The position numbers and the translations under genes are program-made. Below are positions 44,951 through 60,404 of a stretch of 64,000 bases of DNA, in pieces (the stretch's first letter is position 1; each line of letters starts with the position of its first letter). The DNA lies in the NCBI RefSeq assembly GCF_902712875.1, contig NZ_LR743509.1:2308001-2372000 (forward strand). Direction: 5' to 3'. The notes under the pieces are model-generated. The model saw only the letters and a program-made list of their open reading frames with translations. It was not told where the DNA came from and searched no databases. Origin of the DNA: Hyphomicrobium sp. ghe19 (GTDB lineage Bacteria; Pseudomonadota; Alphaproteobacteria; Rhizobiales; Hyphomicrobiaceae).

Positions 44951-45441
44951 CAAAACGGCACCCCGAACCCGTTGAGTTTGACGATCTCGAAGTTAAGGAG
45001 AGCTGCGAAAGTCACCCACGCGAGGTACGGAACGAGAAGCAAGCTTGCTGCCTTCGAATACCGGGCGAAGATGATCATGGGCACGAAGATCGAGAACCAG
45101 AGGAAGCCGACTTCCACGATCGCCCAATCCGGCCGATGCAGCCGGAAAAAGAGAGCACTCCATAAGATGTTCAAAATTCCATTTATTGCGAAAAGCCCGA
45201 TGACCCATTCACGGCTGGCATCCGTCGGCGCGTGTCTCCAGGCCGTGACGCCGGAGAGGGCCGCCGCCGCAAATATCACCGTCCACGCGGGGCCGAACGC
45301 CCAGTCCGGCGGCTGCCAATCCGGCTTTTTCAGGCCCTCGTACCACGGACCCAGATCGGTCATTGATGCCCCAAGTATCGCGACGACCATCGCGGCGGAA
45401 GCGGCGGCAAGAACGGGAAGCCAAAGGCTCGATTTCGTCAC
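44950..45441 (-). CDS. tspO: TspO/MBR tryptophan-rich sensory protein
   Basis: The 163-residue product has five hydrophobic helices and the signature tryptophans and prolines WYEGLKKPDWQPPDWAFGPAW and RHAPTDASREWVIGLFAING. In photosynthetic bacteria TspO binds porphyrins and lowers expression of pigment genes in oxygen. Its ATG overlaps the bchP stop (ATGA). This is the classic location near bchP in purple bacteria. Confidence 0.92.
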   Translation of the reverse strand: MTKSSLWLPVLAAASAAMVVAILGASMTDLGPWYEGLKKPDWQPPDWAFGPAWTVIFAAAALSGVTAWRHAPTDASREWVIGLFAINGILNILWSALFFRLHRPDWAIVEVGFLWFSIFVPMIIFARYSKAASLLLVPYLAWVTFAALLNFEIVKLNGFGVPF

Positions 45442-46664
45442 GGCGCGACGAGCCCCAGCAAGTGCGCCATATCTTTAAAGAAGATGCGGACGTGAGCCAT
45501 CGGGTCTTTCCGCACCAGCTTTTTGTGCATGTAGGATTCCCACGTCAGCCGCTGCACGTCAGGGTCTCCGCACATTTTAACGAACCGCTCGCGACGGCCT
45601 TCGCTGCTGTACCAGAAGCGCTGCATGATACTGAGCACCCAGAAAACGCGGCCGTGATCGCGCATGAAATTTCTACGCGCGCTGGCGAGCGACCGCGCTT
45701 CGCCTGTTGTCAGGAATTGTTCGACCGCATCCGCAGCAAGACGGCCTCCCGTCATGGCATAAAAAATGCCTTCTCCGGACGCGGGCGCCACAACACCGGC
45801 AGCATCCCCCGCGAGAACGATATCCCGGCCGTTGTCCCACTTCTTGAGCGGGCGTAACGGTATCGGCGCACCTTCGCGGCGGATCGTTTCAGTTTCGCCC
45901 AAGCCCGTGCTTGCGCGCAGCGCGCCAACCGCCGAGCGCAAGGAAAATCCCTTATGCGCACTCCCCGTGCCGATGCTCGCCGTCTCTCCGTGCGGGAAGA
46001 TCCATGCGTAGAAGTCCGGTGACAACGAACCCTGATAGTAGATGTCGCAACGTCGCCCATCGTAGTCGCGCGGCATCGACGATGGATTTCCCGACTGAGC
46101 GCCCGGCGGAATTCGGACGATCTCATGATATGCGAAGACATAAGGCACGCGCCCAGCGCCAGGAATGGCTTGCCGGGCAACCGCTGACAAGGCGCCGTCC
46201 GCACCGACGATGGAACGCGCGCGGACCGAGCGCTTTTCTTCCTCGCCGGTCGATGTCTTCTGGCGATACGTGACGATCGAGAAACCATCGGCATCGCGGC
46301 TCAACGAGTCGAATGTTCCCTCGACACGCCGAGCGCCAGCCAGTCTCGCGCGCTCTCGCAACCACTCATCGAACACGTCGCGATCGACCATTCCGACGTA
46401 ACCGTTGCCTTCGATCGGCATCTCGACGCGCCGTGACTTCGGTGAAAAAATGCGCGCGCCACCGACCCGTGCGACGATGAGATGGCTCGGAATTTCGAAC
46501 TCTTCGATCAACCTCGGCGGCACCGCACCGCCACACGGCTTGATGCGCCCGGCCCGGTCAAGAAGAAGAACGCTCCGGCCCGTGTTCGCGAGATCGTGGG
46601 CCGCTGTTGCCCCTGCAGGGCCGCCACCGACCACGACGGCATCAAACGTTTCAAGTTGCCCCAT
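45438..46664 (-). CDS. bchP: Geranylgeranyl diphosphate/bacteriochlorophyll reductase
   Basis: A 408-residue flavoprotein with the FAD motif VVVGGGPAGATAAHDLANTG (residues 10-29), GAVPPRLIEEFEIP and later VGADGALSAVARQ, DIVLAGDAAGVVAPASGEGI. These are family features of the geranylgeranyl reductase that saturates the alcohol tail of bacteriochlorophyll to phytyl. It acts at the membrane on pigment carrying the tail attached by BchG. It follows the pucC-like gene by seven bases, in the order bchG-bch2-bchP known from purple bacteria. Confidence 0.95.
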   Translation of the reverse strand: MGQLETFDAVVVGGGPAGATAAHDLANTGRSVLLLDRAGRIKPCGGAVPPRLIEEFEIPSHLIVARVGGARIFSPKSRRVEMPIEGNGYVGMVDRDVFDEWLRERARLAGARRVEGTFDSLSRDADGFSIVTYRQKTSTGEEEKRSVRARSIVGADGALSAVARQAIPGAGRVPYVFAYHEIVRIPPGAQSGNPSSMPRDYDGRRCDIYYQGSLSPDFYAWIFPHGETASIGTGSAHKGFSLRSAVGALRASTGLGETETIRREGAPIPLRPLKKWDNGRDIVLAGDAAGVVAPASGEGIFYAMTGGRLAADAVEQFLTTGEARSLASARRNFMRDHGRVFWVLSIMQRFWYSSEGRRERFVKMCGDPDVQRLTWESYMHKKLVRKDPMAHVRIFFKDMAHLLGLVAP

Positions 46665-46671
46665 CGCGTTG

Positions 46672-48024
46672 CTACCCCTTGTTGGCTTGAGTACCTGCGA
46701 GTTCCGGCAATGAGCGCCATTGACGGTCTGAGGGTCGTTCGTTGTTTCGCATCAATCCGCGCGCCAAAACGGCAGATGCTACGAACAGCAATGATTCGAA
46801 GAAAAACGCTGCGGCATAGGCTGTGACAGCCGACGCCGTCAAAGCCCGCGCGAGATCGACCACGACGGTTCCCATGAATCCGCCGAGGCCGAATGCGATG
46901 GCTTGCGCTGCCCCCCAAACCCCCATGCGGACACCTTCCGTTTTGGCGCGTCCGCCTTTCGCGAGCGCCATCATCGATCCAATGGCTGCCACCGCGAATG
47001 CTCCGTTGGCAAACCCGAGAGCAAAGACGTTCATGGAAATCGGCCACGACGGGGCTTGGAATGAGGCGACCGATAAACCGAGCAAAGTTGCGCCCGATGC
47101 GAGGCATCCGACGATGCTCCAGGTACCGAGCCCACCTCTCCGCATTGCGCCGCTGCCGGCGACCCCGACGAGAAGCATCCCGGCGAAAACGCCGCCGTGC
47201 TGGACACCCGACAGCTGGGTAGATTCTCCCGGCGTAAATCCGAAAACCGACCCTACGAACGGCTCGAGTATCAAATCCTGGGCGCTGTAGGCGAGCATCG
47301 AGACGAAGACGAATATCGTGAACCGTCGCGCCTGCACGTCGGCCCAAACTTCGGACACCGCAGCTTTAAACCCGGAGAAATGCGACGACGATGGCGCATC
47401 GACCCGACCGCGGATCGCGGATGCTTCGCGCTCAACCTTCCACATGGCCACGCACGTAAGAAGTGTCGCCAGCGCGCCTACAACAGCAGCTATGGAGACG
47501 AGCCTCTCAGGCGAGTAAGGGTCCAGGAATTTTCCGGCCACAACCGCGGTTATCGCGATACCGCCAATCATCATCAGCCACACCATCGTGGCAGCGCCTG
47601 CTCGTTTGTCTTCGCCGGCGCGCTCCGCAAGCAGCGAGAGAAGCGAAGTTCCCGCCGCGCCGACGCCAAGTCCGATCATGATGAAGGCAAGAACAGCAAC
47701 GACAATGCCGAGGATCGTGCTTTCGCCCATCAACGCGATTGACGCGGACGCAACGACGGCCCCGATAGCGAGCGTGACGACACCTCCGATAATCCACGGC
47801 GTTCGTCGCGTGCTGACGTCAGAACCGTGTCCCCAGACGGGTCTGAGAAATTGCACCGCGTAGTGCAATCCGACCAGCGCGCCCGGAAGCACCGCCGGTA
47901 ATGCCAGTTCGACGACCATGATGCGGTTCATCGTCGATGTCGTAAGCACGACGATCGCGCCGATCGCCGCCTGCACGAGACCGAGGCGAAAAATTCCAAA
48001 CCAGCCAAGTGGACGATCGATCAT
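46672..48024 (-). CDS. PucC/Bch2-family MFS transporter-like protein
   Basis: This 450-residue product has twelve hydrophobic segments and family features PLGWFGIFRLGLVQAAIGAI, LPAVLPGALVGLHYAVQFLR and the FVGSVFGFTPGESTQLSGV loop. It belongs to the BCD family (PucC, LhaA, Bch2), which handles bacteriochlorophyll during antenna assembly. It overlaps bchG (ATGA) and precedes bchP, so it corresponds to orf428/bch2 of Rhodobacter. A second member (lhaA) is encoded at 60401. Confidence 0.9.
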   Translation of the reverse strand: MIDRPLGWFGIFRLGLVQAAIGAIVVLTTSTMNRIMVVELALPAVLPGALVGLHYAVQFLRPVWGHGSDVSTRRTPWIIGGVVTLAIGAVVASASIALMGESTILGIVVAVLAFIMIGLGVGAAGTSLLSLLAERAGEDKRAGAATMVWLMMIGGIAITAVVAGKFLDPYSPERLVSIAAVVGALATLLTCVAMWKVEREASAIRGRVDAPSSSHFSGFKAAVSEVWADVQARRFTIFVFVSMLAYSAQDLILEPFVGSVFGFTPGESTQLSGVQHGGVFAGMLLVGVAGSGAMRRGGLGTWSIVGCLASGATLLGLSVASFQAPSWPISMNVFALGFANGAFAVAAIGSMMALAKGGRAKTEGVRMGVWGAAQAIAFGLGGFMGTVVVDLARALTASAVTAYAAAFFFESLLFVASAVLARGLMRNNERPSDRQWRSLPELAGTQANKG

Positions 48025-48932
48025 CCGGATCCTCCGTACAAATGACGGAGCGCGAACGCAGCAATCAACATGCCGCTGACGTAGAGACTAACGCCGGTCG
48101 CATTGTACCAAGGCGCGAGCTCCCGCGGCTTTTTCACGAGCCGCGTCATCAGGTAGAGCTGAATGATCAATGAAACTGCGATGGCTGCAGCATGGATCGG
48201 AGATCCCCATTCGACAAGCAGCCCGGCGACGACGACTTGCGGCGCGGCCATCATTGCGCACGCTACGAGCGCGGCTCGATCAGCCCCGAGTTGTACCGGA
48301 AGAGATGCGATCCCCAAACGCTTGTCGCCTTCGATCGACTTGAAGTCGTTGAGCGTCATAATTCCGTGCGCGCCAAAACTGTAGAGCAACGGAATGAGAA
48401 GCGCCTTCCAACCGGGAAGCATGCCGGCCATCACGGTCGCGCCGGTAATCCAAGGCAAGCCCTCGTAGCAGAGGGCAACGGCCGAATTACCCCACCAGCC
48501 GTTCTTTTTCAGCCGTGGCGGCGGAGCGCTGTATGCCCATGCCAATGCGAGCCCGATGATAGCAGCACCGAAGACCGCCAATCCCAGCGAGGCCGCTACG
48601 ACGAGAGACACCGCCGTCCAGCACAATGCGAGAATGAAACCCCATTCGCCGGGCACGCGTCCCGAGGGGATAGGCCGATTGGGCTCGTTGATCGCGTCGA
48701 CGTCGCGGTCGTACCAGTCGTTGACGATTTGACTCGTGGCGCAAACGAGCGGTCCGGTGAGCAGTGCGCCAACCACGACGAATGGCCATCGCCCTTCGAA
48801 GCCAATACCCGCAGATACGACCCCGCAACCGAAAGCCCACATTGGCGGAAACCACGTGATCGGCTTCATCAGCTCGACAATCGCGGAGATTGCCGGCAGG
48901 CGAAAATCCGTCACTTGTTCGGATCGCTTCAT
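48021..48932 (-). CDS. bchG: Bacteriochlorophyll synthase
   Basis: This 303-residue UbiA-type prenyltransferase has nine hydrophobic helices and the aspartate-rich metal site NDWYDRDVDAINEPNRPIPS (residues 71-90), then a second one at KSIEGDKRLGIASLPVQLGA. It attaches a geranylgeranyl or phytyl tail to bacteriochlorophyllide at the membrane. The gene begins three bases after a PpsR-like operator and heads the operon bchG-bch2-bchP-tspO. Confidence 0.95.
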   Translation of the reverse strand: MKRSEQVTDFRLPAISAIVELMKPITWFPPMWAFGCGVVSAGIGFEGRWPFVVVGALLTGPLVCATSQIVNDWYDRDVDAINEPNRPIPSGRVPGEWGFILALCWTAVSLVVAASLGLAVFGAAIIGLALAWAYSAPPPRLKKNGWWGNSAVALCYEGLPWITGATVMAGMLPGWKALLIPLLYSFGAHGIMTLNDFKSIEGDKRLGIASLPVQLGADRAALVACAMMAAPQVVVAGLLVEWGSPIHAAAIAVSLIIQLYLMTRLVKKPRELAPWYNATGVSLYVSGMLIAAFALRHLYGGSG

Positions 48933-48934
48933 AG

Positions 48935-48952
48935 CGTCAATTTACATTGACA
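48935..48952. promoter_or_regulatory. PpsR-like operator at the bchG start
   Basis: On the minus strand TGTCAATGTAAATTGACG, a TGT-N12-ACG dyad (TGTCAA/TTGACG), lies three bases upstream of the bchG ATG. PpsR/CrtJ sites are TGT-N12-ACA; one base differs. The plus-strand reading CGTCAATTTACATTGACA with following CTCCA closely matches the bchF-proximal site. Confidence 0.65.
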
Positions 48953-49029
48953 CTCCACGTCAGACAAGTGCGCGGACAGATTATGTTTTGAGAAGTTAAA
49001 TTCGTACGCCGCCGGTTCGCCGGCAAAGG

Positions 49030-50454
49030 TCAGCTCGCGTCGTCATCGACGTCGCTGATGCCATAGCGCCGGAGCTTGGAGTAAAGGCTCTGCCTGCTCA
49101 ATCCGAGCATCTCGGCCGCCGACGCGCGATTGTCTTCAGTCAACTTCAACGCCGCCTCGATGCACAGCTTTTCGATCACATCGGCCGTTTCACGGACAAG
49201 CTCTTTGAGGGGGACCCGGCCGACCAACTCCGTCAGCTGCTCAACCGACCTTGGCAGCTCGCTTTTCGAGCGCGCTTTTGGAATTTCGTTCCGGCCGACG
49301 TTCCTGATGGTGAAGCCATAGCAGGGCGTATCGCCGGTCGGTACGGAAACCGCAGAAATTTCTACGTTTTCGTACGAGCCATATTCCCCTCGCAGGATCG
49401 TCGCAAAGTGACGGACCGAGCCATGATCGCGAATGTTCGTGACGAGTGCGTTGATGTCCACGCCCGGCCGGCCGACCCAGCGATCGATCAACTCGCCACG
49501 CACCTGCTCCTCGTTGGCGAGCTGAACGAGATCGAGAAACGCGGGATTGGCCGTCAAAATACGCCGATCGAGATCGGTGACCACAAAGCCGTCAGGAAGA
49601 TTCTCGACGACGCTGTAGACTTTCGAGGTCGACTTCGGCGTCACGTCTCCAGCGACAACGGGAGATAGGCGAACGAGAATATGCGAGGACGTCTCTTGCC
49701 TGAAGAGCGATGCCGAAACGACGCATTCACGCTTGTTTTCGATCAGACGCGCGGTCACTTCATCGGCCCGGCCCGTCGCTTTCACGGAAGCGAGCTGCGC
49801 CTGTATCGCCTTCGCACTCTCGGCATCGAAAATCTCGAGGAACGCCTTTCCGGCGATCCGCTTGCTGTTTCGGTTCAAAAGCTGCGTGGCAGCCGGGTTC
49901 GCATCGACCAACCGCAAATTATTGGCCTCGACGATGAGAACTGGCTCGGATGCGATCTGGAACAGCACACGGTAGCGGGTCTCCGCATGCCTTAGCCGCG
50001 AATATTCGCGTTCCATCGATTGCTGCGCATCGACGAGGCGCTGCTGCAATGCCGCGACCGTCCGAAGATCGCGCCCCACGGCGACAAGGCGGCCATGCGG
50101 ACCGATGTGGACAACGGAATAACGAATCGGAATGTCGCCGCGCTTCGACGGGTGATTGACTTGCCGCCACTCGATCGGTGCCTTTGTCGATGCGGCGCTA
50201 CCCAGCAGCTCTTCGATCTTCGGACGGCTCTCAATGGTGACGGTTTCGATCCACGGTTCGCCGACCCACTTGGCGAAACCCTCTCCCGCGAGATCCTCGC
50301 TGCCGAAGGCCACGTCACGAATGATGCCCTTTCCGTCGACAATAAGCGCAATGTCGGACGAAGCTGCAATGAGCTTGGCCGCGCTCTCGGCGTCCAGATC
50401 ACCGAGTGTTCTCTTCGGGGCTCGGAACACGATCCCTGCTTCTCGAGCGAACAC
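49030..50454 (-). CDS. ppsR: Photosynthesis repressor PpsR/CrtJ
   Basis: Starting at GTG 50454 with AAGGAA upstream, the 474-residue product has an N-terminal PAS region (LIAASSDIALIVDGKGIIRD), two further PAS domains (near residues 155-270 and 290-400) and a Fis-type helix-turn-helix at the end (SAAEMLGLSRQSLYSKLRRYG). The redox cysteine of the DNA-binding domain is present (IEKLCIEAALKL, about residue 431); a second one occurs at ENKRECVVSA. It represses bch, crt and puc genes when oxidised. It is co-transcribed with the aerR gene upstream. Confidence 0.93.
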   Translation of the reverse strand: MFAREAGIVFRAPKRTLGDLDAESAAKLIAASSDIALIVDGKGIIRDVAFGSEDLAGEGFAKWVGEPWIETVTIESRPKIEELLGSAASTKAPIEWRQVNHPSKRGDIPIRYSVVHIGPHGRLVAVGRDLRTVAALQQRLVDAQQSMEREYSRLRHAETRYRVLFQIASEPVLIVEANNLRLVDANPAATQLLNRNSKRIAGKAFLEIFDAESAKAIQAQLASVKATGRADEVTARLIENKRECVVSASLFRQETSSHILVRLSPVVAGDVTPKSTSKVYSVVENLPDGFVVTDLDRRILTANPAFLDLVQLANEEQVRGELIDRWVGRPGVDINALVTNIRDHGSVRHFATILRGEYGSYENVEISAVSVPTGDTPCYGFTIRNVGRNEIPKARSKSELPRSVEQLTELVGRVPLKELVRETADVIEKLCIEAALKLTEDNRASAAEMLGLSRQSLYSKLRRYGISDVDDDAS

Positions 50455-50513
50455 GGCTTTATTCCTTGACCAGAATCTTTCGCACTTGCTGCGTCCTCAG
50501 TACCGCACTCAAG

Positions 50514-51392
50514 TTATGTCAAGCAAGTTGGAAAGCTGGAAACGGCCCTGCGCCCGTCTGGGGCCGTCGCATCCGCACCGATACACGTCACAAGTTGGGG
50601 ATTTTCGAGAAAGAACCGGCCGCCGACCAGCATCCGCACGTCACGGTGAAGTGCCGACTTCCGCAATGCCAGAACAAGTGAGGATAGCGCGCTCTGAGTG
50701 GCATCCTTGCTGACCGATAACCCAATCACGTCAAAGGGCTCGCTGTGCGCGAAATTCAAAAGCTCGTCGGTCGAGTGGCAGATGCCTCCCGTCACGTGCC
50801 AGCCCGCACGACGAAAGAATTCCTGAACAATGAAGAGTCCGAATGTATGCTGGTCACCCGGCATGACTGCTAAGAATGCCCGCCGCTGCTGTGCGGGTAT
50901 GATGTCGTCATCGCTTTCGGGAGCGAGGTCCCGGAGCAACTGTTGCAGCTTGGAAAGCGCGATGGTCACGTCCACGAAATCACACAAATCCCGCTTCCAA
51001 AGCTCTCCCAAATACCTCGCAGAAGGCGCGAAAAGCCAAAGCAGAACAATGTCTAACGGCACTTCCCGAGTGCGAACGGCTTGCACGAAGGATTTGGCCG
51101 CAAGAAGACTGTCAGACATCAGCAGCCTGACGAATTCCTCGACCTCGTCAATCGTGATCGACGGCGTATCCATGAGGTCGGCTTCGAGGCGCGCGCCATG
51201 CGTGCTATGGGCAAGCAAAAGACGCGGCACGATCTCGGACTCGATCGTCCGGTGCAGCACGGCCTGTTGAACATCCGAGAGCCCGGACGTGTCGGCTACA
51301 CGCTCGACCCGGTTGAGCCGAATGTTCCAGTCGCCGATACTGCAATCATGCCAGTATCGCTTCAATTCCGTCAGGGGCCGAATGGTCGACAT
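50514..51392 (-). CDS. aerR: Cobalamin-binding antirepressor AerR/PpaA
   Basis: Beginning at ATG 51392 (a longer frame starts at 51407), it encodes 292 residues. The C-terminal half is a B12-binding Rossmann fold with the AerR hallmark PGDQHTFGLFIVQEFF, whose histidine is the expected cobalt-site ligand, and ICHSTDELLNFAHSEPFDVI. The family binds adenosyl/hydroxo-cobalamin in a light-dependent way and blocks PpsR/CrtJ. Its gene is divergent from bchF and precedes ppsR by 59 bases, the conserved arrangement. Confidence 0.92.
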   Translation of the reverse strand: MSTIRPLTELKRYWHDCSIGDWNIRLNRVERVADTSGLSDVQQAVLHRTIESEIVPRLLLAHSTHGARLEADLMDTPSITIDEVEEFVRLLMSDSLLAAKSFVQAVRTREVPLDIVLLWLFAPSARYLGELWKRDLCDFVDVTIALSKLQQLLRDLAPESDDDIIPAQQRRAFLAVMPGDQHTFGLFIVQEFFRRAGWHVTGGICHSTDELLNFAHSEPFDVIGLSVSKDATQSALSSLVLALRKSALHRDVRMLVGGRFFLENPQLVTCIGADATAPDGRRAVSSFPTCLT

Positions 51393-51496
51393 TGGCTTCC
51401 CTCCCACCGCGCTTAGAGCAAGCTCGTGCGCGACGCTTTTTATTTTCTAATCACCTCATGCGGTACGTTTGCACCCACCGCCCATTTTCTCACCCG

Positions 51497-51518
51497 CGTC
51501 AGTTAAATATAATTGACG
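51497..51518. promoter_or_regulatory. CGTCA-N12-TGACG dyad with TATAAT in the aerR/bchF region
   Basis: A dyad with 5-bp arms CGTCA / TGACG encloses GTTAAATATAAT, including a perfect -10-like TATAAT at 51508-51513. It lies 105 bases before the aerR-proximal end and could serve bchF or aerR. The arms are the same TGACG-type sequence as the other sites here, though the spacing differs from TGT-N12-ACA. Confidence 0.5.
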
Positions 51519-51566
51519 ATAATTCCGCGAGGCAAGGTAGACAATGAAAACCCGTCCGAAAAAAAA

Positions 51567-51600
51567 TGTAAAGTATTTTTTACGTCCATTTTAGTTGACA
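51567..51600. promoter_or_regulatory. Tandem PpsR-like operators at the bchF promoter
   Basis: TGTAAAGTATTTTTTACG (51567-51584; TGT-N12-ACG) is overlapped by CGTCCATTTTAGTTGACA (51583-51600; CGT-N12-ACA), so two candidate sites sit side by side. The second ends in TTGACA, a sigma-70 -35 hexamer, with TACCCT 17 bases on as a possible -10. Repressor bound here would cover the -35 box of bchF. A small CTCCA-tttt-TGGAG hairpin follows directly. Confidence 0.65.
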
Positions 51601-51677
51601 CTCCATTTTTGGAGACATACCCTCCTCCGCAGATCGTCGCTCTCATCGGCGATACCCACTGCGGGAGGGAGAGCCAA

Positions 51678-53494
<1,817 letters not shown>

Positions 53495-53499
53495 CCAGG

Positions 53500-55048
53500 A
53501 TGCAGCTGACCCTCTGGACATACGAAGGACCACCCCACGTCGGCGCGATGCGAGTAGCGACCGCCATGAAAGGCTCGCACTACATCCTTCATGCGCCGCA
53601 GGGAGACACCTACGCCGATCTGCTGTTCACGATGATCGAGCGGCGAAGCGAGCGGCCGCCGGTGACGTACACAACGTTCCAGGCCCGCGATCTCGGAAGC
53701 GACACGGCGAACCTTTTCAAGACTGCTGTCCGGGACGCCTATGACCGATTCAAGCCCGACATCGTGCTGGTAGGAGCTTCTTGCACGGCGGAACTGCTGC
53801 AGGATGATCCGGGCGGCCTTGCATTGGCTCTCGACTTGCCGGTGCCAGTCGTTCCCCTGGAGTTGCCCGCATATCAGAAGAAAGAAAACTGGGGCGCGGC
53901 CGAAACGCTCTATCGTGTTGTGCGCGCCTGCGCCGGACCGCACGCCCCACCGGCCGATTGGCAGCGGCCACCGCGCGACAGAACAATGCGTCCGCGCTGC
54001 AATCTTCTGGGGCCTACCGCGCTCGGATTCCGGCACCGCGATGACGTCGTGGAAGTGAAGCGGTTGCTCGGCGAGATCGGTATCGACGTGAACTGCGTCG
54101 CGCCGCTCGGCGCTACGCGCGATGACCTCTCGAGGCTCGGAGAGGCCGATTTCAACATCGCGCTCTATCCCGAGATCGCAGGCCCAACAGCACAATGGCT
54201 CGAGAAGACGTTCCGCCAGCCGTGCGTCAGGAAACCACCTATCGGCGTCTTGGCCACGCGCGAATTCATTGCCGAAGTGGCGCAGGTGGCAAAGGTCGAC
54301 GCCAGCGCCTTCCTTGCTTCGGAAGCATGCCATTTGCCTTGGTATTCGCGCTCGGTCGACTCCAATTATCTGACCGGAAAACGCGTCTTCATCTTCGCCG
54401 ACGCAACGCATGCGATCGCCGCCGCGCGCATATGTAAGGAAGAGCTGGGCTTCACCGTCGTCGGGCTCGGAACGTACAGCCGCGAATTCGGCCGCGAAGT
54501 CCGTGAAGCAGCCAAAGCCTACGACGTCGACGCGCTGATCACCGACGACTATCTCGAAGTCGAAGCGAAGGTGCAGGAGCTGCAGCCCGAACTCGTGCTT
54601 GGAACGCAGATGGAGCGCCATATCGCCAAACGCCTCGGCATTCCGAGCGCGGTGATATCTGCGCCCGTCCACGTGCAAGACTTCCCAGCGCGCTACTCAC
54701 CGCAGATGGGGTTCGAGGGTGCCAACGTCATTTTCGACAGCTGGGTGCACCCGCTGATGATGGGCCTCGAAGAGCATCTGCTCTCGATGTTCCGCGAAGA
54801 TTTTGAATTCAACGATGCTGCCGCGCCTTCGCACCTTGGGCCAACGGCGCTGACGAGCGCGGTCGAAGCATCCGCGCCGCCTCAAACCAAAGGCGAGACG
54901 AACTTCACGCCACAGATCGCTTGGGCGTCGGAGGCCGAAAACGAGCTTAAGAAGATACCTTTCTTCGTTCGTGGAAAAGCACGTCGGAATACGGAACGCT
55001 ACGCCACCGAACGTGGCGTCGCGACGGTAACCCTAGAGACGCTTTACG

Positions 55049-55074
<26 letters not shown>
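53500..55074 (+). CDS. bchB: Light-independent protochlorophyllide reductase subunit B
   Basis: ATG 53500 follows the bchN stop by five bases, giving 524 residues. The key residues are in place: Asp36 (HAPQGDTYA), the unusual cluster ligand, and Cys95 ([13 protein letters not shown]). The C-terminal extension ([16 protein letters not shown]) matches the family and caps the substrate site. Its last 26 bases overlap the bchH start. Confidence 0.97.
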
Positions 55075-59702
<4,628 letters not shown>

Positions 59703-59703
<1 letters not shown>

Positions 59704-60404
59704 TGGAAACGCACACATATCTTCGACGCCGCAACCAAATCGAAAGCTACTTCGACGGCACCGCCGCCGAAGCCTGGAAGCGGCTGACATCCGATGCGCC
59801 GCTCGGCCGCATTCGTCAGACGGTCCGCGCTGGCCGCGATGACATGCGCGCGACGCTTCTCGGCTGGTTGCCAGACGATCTCCGGGGCATCCGTCTCCTC
59901 GACGCCGGTTGCGGGACAGGCGCCCTGGCCAATGAGGCGGCCGCGAGAGGCGCTGAAGTCGTCGCGACCGATCTATCACGATCGCTGATTGAGTTGGCGC
60001 GCGACCGTGCGCCGCGAACATTCGGCACCGGACACGTCGAATTCATCGTCGGCGATATGTTGCAGCCGGATCTCGGGCGTTTCGACTACGTCGTCGCTAT
60101 GGATTCTCTCATACATTATTCCGCGCCCGATATGGTCGTGGTGCTAGCGGGTCTCGCCGCCAAGGCAAGCCGGGGCGTTCTCTTCACCTACGCCCCGAAA
60201 ACGACTGCCCTTGCGATGATGCACGCTATCGGGCGCGCATTCCCTCGTTCGGACCGCGCTCCCGCGATTGAGCCTATCAGCGCTTTCCACCTCGACGAGC
60301 TTGTCGAAGCTGAGCCGAAGCTCCGCGACTGGAACATCTGCCGGACCAAGCGGATCGCAAGCGGATTCTACAAATCCCAGGCCGTGGAGCTTGTCCCCGA
60401 ATGA
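59703..60404 (+). CDS. bchM: Magnesium-protoporphyrin O-methyltransferase
   Basis: A 233-residue class I SAM methyltransferase with motif I LLDAGCGTGALANEAA and motif II VVATDLSRSLIELA, then FDYVVAMDSLIHYSAPDM. It methylates Mg-protoporphyrin IX to its monomethyl ester, the substrate for the cyclase step. Overlapping TGATG with bchL and ATGA with lhaA bind it into the operon. Confidence 0.95.

Noticed and set aside
48947..48952. TTGACA as a -35 box of a rightward promoter at the bchG site.
   Set aside because: Genes on either side are leftward there, so the plus-strand hexamer would drive transcription into the end of ppsR. The operator reading is favoured.
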